Made by a program: the position numbers and the translations under genes. Under the pieces are notes generated by a model. It ran no database searches, was not told where the DNA came from, and saw only the letters and a list, made by a program, of their open reading frames with translations. Shown here one piece after another: positions 60,731 through 64,000 of a stretch of DNA of 64,000 nucleotides. The DNA is taken from NCBI RefSeq assembly GCF_022640935.1, contig NZ_JALCCV010000007.1, positions 1-64,000 of the forward strand, in the 5' to 3' direction. Origin of the DNA: Bifidobacterium sp. GTDB taxonomy: Bacteria; Actinomycetota; Actinomycetes; Actinomycetales; Bifidobacteriaceae. Numbering within the stretch: the stretch's first letter is position 1; each line of letters opens with the position of its first letter.

Positions 60731-61695
60731 TACAGTCGATCCGCGATCATCGCGCAATGCTCCCGGATGATGCGGGCGGAATCGTGGAATTTGGCCAATT
60801 CGTCATCAGTCAGGTGCAGGTCGACGAAATCGCCAACGCCGTTGGCGTCCAAGGTGACGGGCAGGCTGAGGAACACGTCGTGCTCGTCGTATTCGTATTG
60901 GCCGTCGACGAGCGTGGATACGGAGATCACGCGGCGCTCGTTCCACAGGATCGTCTTGGCCAAGCCGGCCACGGTGACGGCGATGCCTTCGCTGGTGCCG
61001 CCGCGCAGCCGTTTGATGACCATCGCACGTTTGCGTGTCTGCTCTTCGATGCCTTGCAGCGTGACGTTTGCATAGCGCGGACGGTTATCGGCGAGATACT
61101 GGGTGAAGCTTTTGCCGATGAATGAGATCGTGGACCATGGCACGAATTGGGAATCCCCGTGCTCGCCGATCACGTATCCGGAGACCATGCGGGGGTCCAG
61201 TCTTGTCATTTCGCCGATGATCGCTTTCATACGTGACGTGTCGAGCGCAGTGCCTGACCCGATCACCTGCGTGCGTGGCAGGCCGGTGCGTTTCCATGCG
61301 AACCAGCTGAGCACGTCGACCGGGTTGGTGACCATGATGAGGATGCCGTCGAACCCGGATCGGGCGATATGCGACAGGATAGGGTCCACGATGCTGATGG
61401 CGGCGTCCATCTCCTGGAAACGCGTTTCGCCGGGCTTCGGTTTCGGGCCTGCGGTGACGATCACGATGTCGGCGCTCTGGCAGTCCGACCAGTCGCCTTC
61501 GCGAATCGCGACGAAACGGCTGATGAATTCGGATCCGTCCATCAGGTCCATGGCCAGGCCAGTGGCCTTGTTGGGCTTATGATCGATGAGTATGAGTTCA
61601 TTGCACAGGCCTTGCAGCACGATGGCGCCGGCCACCGCCGCACCGACGCTGCCGGTGCCGATGATTACTACGCGACTCTTATGCAATGTGACCAT
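60730..61695 (-). CDS. ldh: L-lactate dehydrogenase
   Basis: SRVVIIGTGSVGAAVAGAIVLQGLCNELILIDHKPNKATGLAMDLMDG; MVTNPVDVLSW; GSGTALDTSRMK; IGEHGDSQFVPWS. Confidence 0.95.
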   Translation of the reverse strand: MVTLHKSRVVIIGTGSVGAAVAGAIVLQGLCNELILIDHKPNKATGLAMDLMDGSEFISRFVAIREGDWSDCQSADIVIVTAGPKPKPGETRFQEMDAAISIVDPILSHIARSGFDGILIMVTNPVDVLSWFAWKRTGLPRTQVIGSGTALDTSRMKAIIGEMTRLDPRMVSGYVIGEHGDSQFVPWSTISFIGKSFTQYLADNRPRYANVTLQGIEEQTRKRAMVIKRLRGGTSEGIAVTVAGLAKTILWNERRVISVSTLVDGQYEYDEHDVFLSLPVTLDANGVGDFVDLHLTDDELAKFHDSARIIREHCAMIADRL

Positions 61696-61792
61696 GCTGA
61701 TGACCTTCTCCTGTTTCGGTTGCGCCGATAGCCTCACAAAGTATGCACCAACCCAAGGAAGACGCGTGTCATAAGACGATGATGTGTCCCAG

Positions 61793-62581
61793 TTAGGCCA
61801 GCTTCGCTGCGATTCGTCCGGGGAAGAAGACCGCGCTGAGGCCGCCGGCAGGCTGCGTCAGCCAGCGCGCGGCAAGCCACAAGGCTCCGCAATCCAATGC
61901 GAACCAGAGCAGCATCCACAGCACGGCCGGGATCCCGGTGCCTTGTGCGAGCAGATCGGCATCCGAATCGCGGGCGTGATGGGCTGCGCGCTGGCGGCAC
62001 AGTTCGAAAAGTGGCCGGATCGCGCCGAAGCCCAAGAACCAAGCCAGCGCATAACCAGAGCATGCGCGCAAGGGCGCTGGCCCCCACCACGATATGCTGA
62101 TGGTCAGCGCCAGCGCGGCCGCTATCGCAACAACGCCGTAGCCGTTGCGGATGCGCATGAACATCAGCGCCAGCAGCGCCACAAGCAGCCATAGCGCCGC
62201 GGTCGCGTATCCGTGCGCAGCCAGCGCTGCACATCCCAGACCCCAGAGCGCGGGTGCGGCATACCCCGCAAAGGTCGTCAGCATCAGGCCGAAGCCACGA
62301 TTTCTGCCTGCGCTGACGGTGACGCCCGAAGTGTCGGCATGCAGACGGATCGATCCGAGTCTGCGGCCAGCCAGCACGGCGATGATCGCGTGCCCGCCTT
62401 CATGCGCGATGGTGATGGCGTTCCTGGCGACGCGCCACACCGGGCCGATCAGCACCGCCGCAAGCGCGATAGACGCGCACAGTGCTGTTCCGGCAGAGTC
62501 GAGCGGCGGCAACCGGGTCGTCGAAGCTATCCATATCGTGTGCAGCCACGAATTTGCAACGTGAAGAAAGCTGGTGATCAT
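61793..62581 (-). CDS. M50-like membrane metalloprotease
   Basis: ITIAHEGGHAIIAVLAGRRLGSIRLHADTSGVT; HExxH-type HEGGH in TM context. Confidence 0.85.
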   Translation of the reverse strand: MITSFLHVANSWLHTIWIASTTRLPPLDSAGTALCASIALAAVLIGPVWRVARNAITIAHEGGHAIIAVLAGRRLGSIRLHADTSGVTVSAGRNRGFGLMLTTFAGYAAPALWGLGCAALAAHGYATAALWLLVALLALMFMRIRNGYGVVAIAAALALTISISWWGPAPLRACSGYALAWFLGFGAIRPLFELCRQRAAHHARDSDADLLAQGTGIPAVLWMLLWFALDCGALWLAARWLTQPAGGLSAVFFPGRIAAKLA

Positions 62582-62955
62582 ACGCCCATGCTGTCATGCG
62601 AAGCTGTGCGCAAGCTGTCCGGCTTCGGGAAGGGCAGCGCCCATGACGTGGATGGGGCGTCGATGGCGCCATAATCCTCGGATTTGACGTCAATGGCGTC
62701 AGGAGACACGTTGACGATGCGAACCGGAATCCAATTGCCCGTCTCGGTCAGCATTTCATACGGCTCGAACAGATACGACAAGCCCAACTCGTCAAGGCAA
62801 TGCTCGGCGGCCATCCAGTCCACGGGTCCAGTTCGGCGTTCGCCCAGCGCATCGATGGCGACGAAGCCATCGCCTTCGGGCACGAACCAGCCCAAACGCT
62901 CATGATCGCCGTCTCGGCGGTATTCGATCCAATCGTCAGATATGCCCTTGCCCAT
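62578..62955 (-). CDS. Conserved hypothetical protein
   Basis: MGKGISDDWIEYRRDGDHERLGWFVPEGDGFVAIDALGERR...; 4-bp overlap with M50-like gene. Confidence 0.75.
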   Translation of the reverse strand: MGKGISDDWIEYRRDGDHERLGWFVPEGDGFVAIDALGERRTGPVDWMAAEHCLDELGLSYLFEPYEMLTETGNWIPVRIVNVSPDAIDVKSEDYGAIDAPSTSWALPFPKPDSLRTASHDSMGV

Positions 62956-62995
62956 GGTCGACAACGTATCATGCGCGCGCGAACGAGCGATCCGG

Positions 62996-63748
62996 CTACA
63001 GCCTGACCGCGGTTTCCAGCGCGACGTCGAGCAGCCGCTCGATCATGTCGGCAGGCATCTTCCCCAAGATGCGCTCATCCCAGACTGCGCCGTCAAGGCA
63101 GTCGGCGGCATAGAGGAACTGGTGCACCGCGACATCGCGGAACTGGCCGACTGCCATGATCGAAGCGCATTCCATCTCTACCGCCGCGCAGCCCGCACGT
63201 CTGCGGGCCTCGACGTGATTGCGCGTCTCGCGGTAGAATCCGTCGGTCGTCCACGTTTTCGTGCAGGTATACGGCACATGCAATTCGTCGAGGATGCGCG
63301 CGGTCGCGTCGGCTGTCTCGACTTGGATGAAATCGCTGGCGGGCAGGTAATGGTAGCTGGTTCCCTCGTCGCGGTACGCCGCCGTGGGAACGATAAGATG
63401 GCCTGAGGAGATTGCAGTGTCGAGCGAGCCGCACGAGCCGAAAAACAGCATCTTCCGGCCGCCGTATGCGATGATCTCCTCCAGCAATGCGCTCGCAGCA
63501 GGCCCTCCCAACGGCGTGAGATAGAAGGCGACCGGCATGCCGCGATACATGAGCCGCAATATCGGCACCGTGCTGCCGGCCACCATTGCGCCGATCTGCT
63601 CGGTGGCGAACCGCGCCGTTACGAGATCCTGGAATTTCGAGCTGAAGGTTGCGATAACCGTCTGCGGAAAATCCTCGATAGGGCGGATATTGCGCTGCGG
63701 CGTGACAATCGCCTCGCTGGAGTCGTCGAAGGCGTTGATGATGGTCAT
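62996..63748 (-). CDS. Nucleoside phosphorylase (PNP/UDP family)
   Basis: GGPAASALLEEIIAYGGRKMLFFGSCGSLD; VPTAAYRDEGTSYHYLP; CAAVEMECASIMAVGQF. Confidence 0.9.
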   Translation of the reverse strand: MTIINAFDDSSEAIVTPQRNIRPIEDFPQTVIATFSSKFQDLVTARFATEQIGAMVAGSTVPILRLMYRGMPVAFYLTPLGGPAASALLEEIIAYGGRKMLFFGSCGSLDTAISSGHLIVPTAAYRDEGTSYHYLPASDFIQVETADATARILDELHVPYTCTKTWTTDGFYRETRNHVEARRRAGCAAVEMECASIMAVGQFRDVAVHQFLYAADCLDGAVWDERILGKMPADMIERLLDVALETAVRL

Positions 63749-63929
63749 ACGCAGCAAGGTTAACGGCGCACGGTGACAGGGCGAACAGGCGCAGGCGCTG
63801 TGTCCCGAAGTTGTATCAGTAGACTGACAGAACTATTGCGGCACTGAGGCAGTGCCGGCTCGTCGGCTGCTTGCCTGCATCGATTGCCCGTATCCGATCT
63901 AGGTGCCGTCCCCACAAGGGAGTGCTGTT

Positions 63930-64000
63930 TTATCCGCGAAGCTGCTTGCCCGAGCGCGCCTGCATTTTGCTGAACGGGTATCCGATCATTTCGCACAAGT
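63930..64000 (-). CDS. C-terminal end of a CDS entering from the right edge
   Basis: Minus strand reads ...LCEMIGYPFSKMQARSGKQLRG* with TAA at 63930-63932; only 22 codons visible. Confidence 0.3.
   Translation of the reverse strand, partial: LCEMIGYPFSKMQARSGKQLRG

Noticed and set aside
63760-63996. 78-aa minus ORF at window end
   Set aside because: Composition not protein-like; a different frame (LCEMIGYPFSKMQARSGKQLRG*) better fits the end of a CDS entering from outside.

Overview
The window is a high-GC actinobacterial chromosome segment. Gene content and style look like Bifidobacterium or a close relative; this is an inference from content, with no database search run. It is mostly core genome. 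From left to right: mfd (5' truncated), eno, a FtsB/DivIC-like gene, a DUF501-like gene, Ppx/GppA, tRNA-Leu(UAA), a short island of small membrane ORFs, a DEDDh exonuclease-BRCT protein, sdaA, an FKBP, greA, a hemolysin-III-like gene, a PdtaS-like histidine kinase, whiB, an FtsK/EccC-like ATPase, two LCP proteins, a GT2-family membrane protein, a DUF5719-like gene, a metallopeptidase-family gene, a HAD/PMM-like gene, comF, an orphan UmuD, a two-component system, glgB, carD, a metal ABC transporter, folD, rpsA, coaE, uvrB, terC, pyk, a NUDIX gene, an atypical class-I tRNA with anticodon CAA, a PdtaR-like ANTAR regulator, polA, a Nif3-like gene, a second NUDIX gene, glgX, a membrane protein, tRNA-Pro(UGG), a serine-recombinase remnant, ldh, an M50-like protease, and a nucleoside phosphorylase. 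Items most worth a second look: (1) two perfect TCGAAC-N4-GTTCGA SOS boxes, at an orphan umuD and upstream of uvrB; (2) a class-I-sized tRNA with anticodon CAA next to pdtaR; (3) a perfect 28-bp repeat pair with exact 61-bp period, resembling a vestigial type I-E CRISPR unit; (4) a solitary EccC/EssC-like tandem ATPase; (5) a perfect 58-bp palindrome between pyk and the NUDIX gene; (6) LacI/AraQ-like operators at both eno and pyk; (7) a structured, ORF-poor region after tRNA-Leu beside a cluster of tiny membrane ORFs with an apparent frameshift; (8) an rpsA leader with no SD and a predicted 5'-terminal GNRA hairpin.
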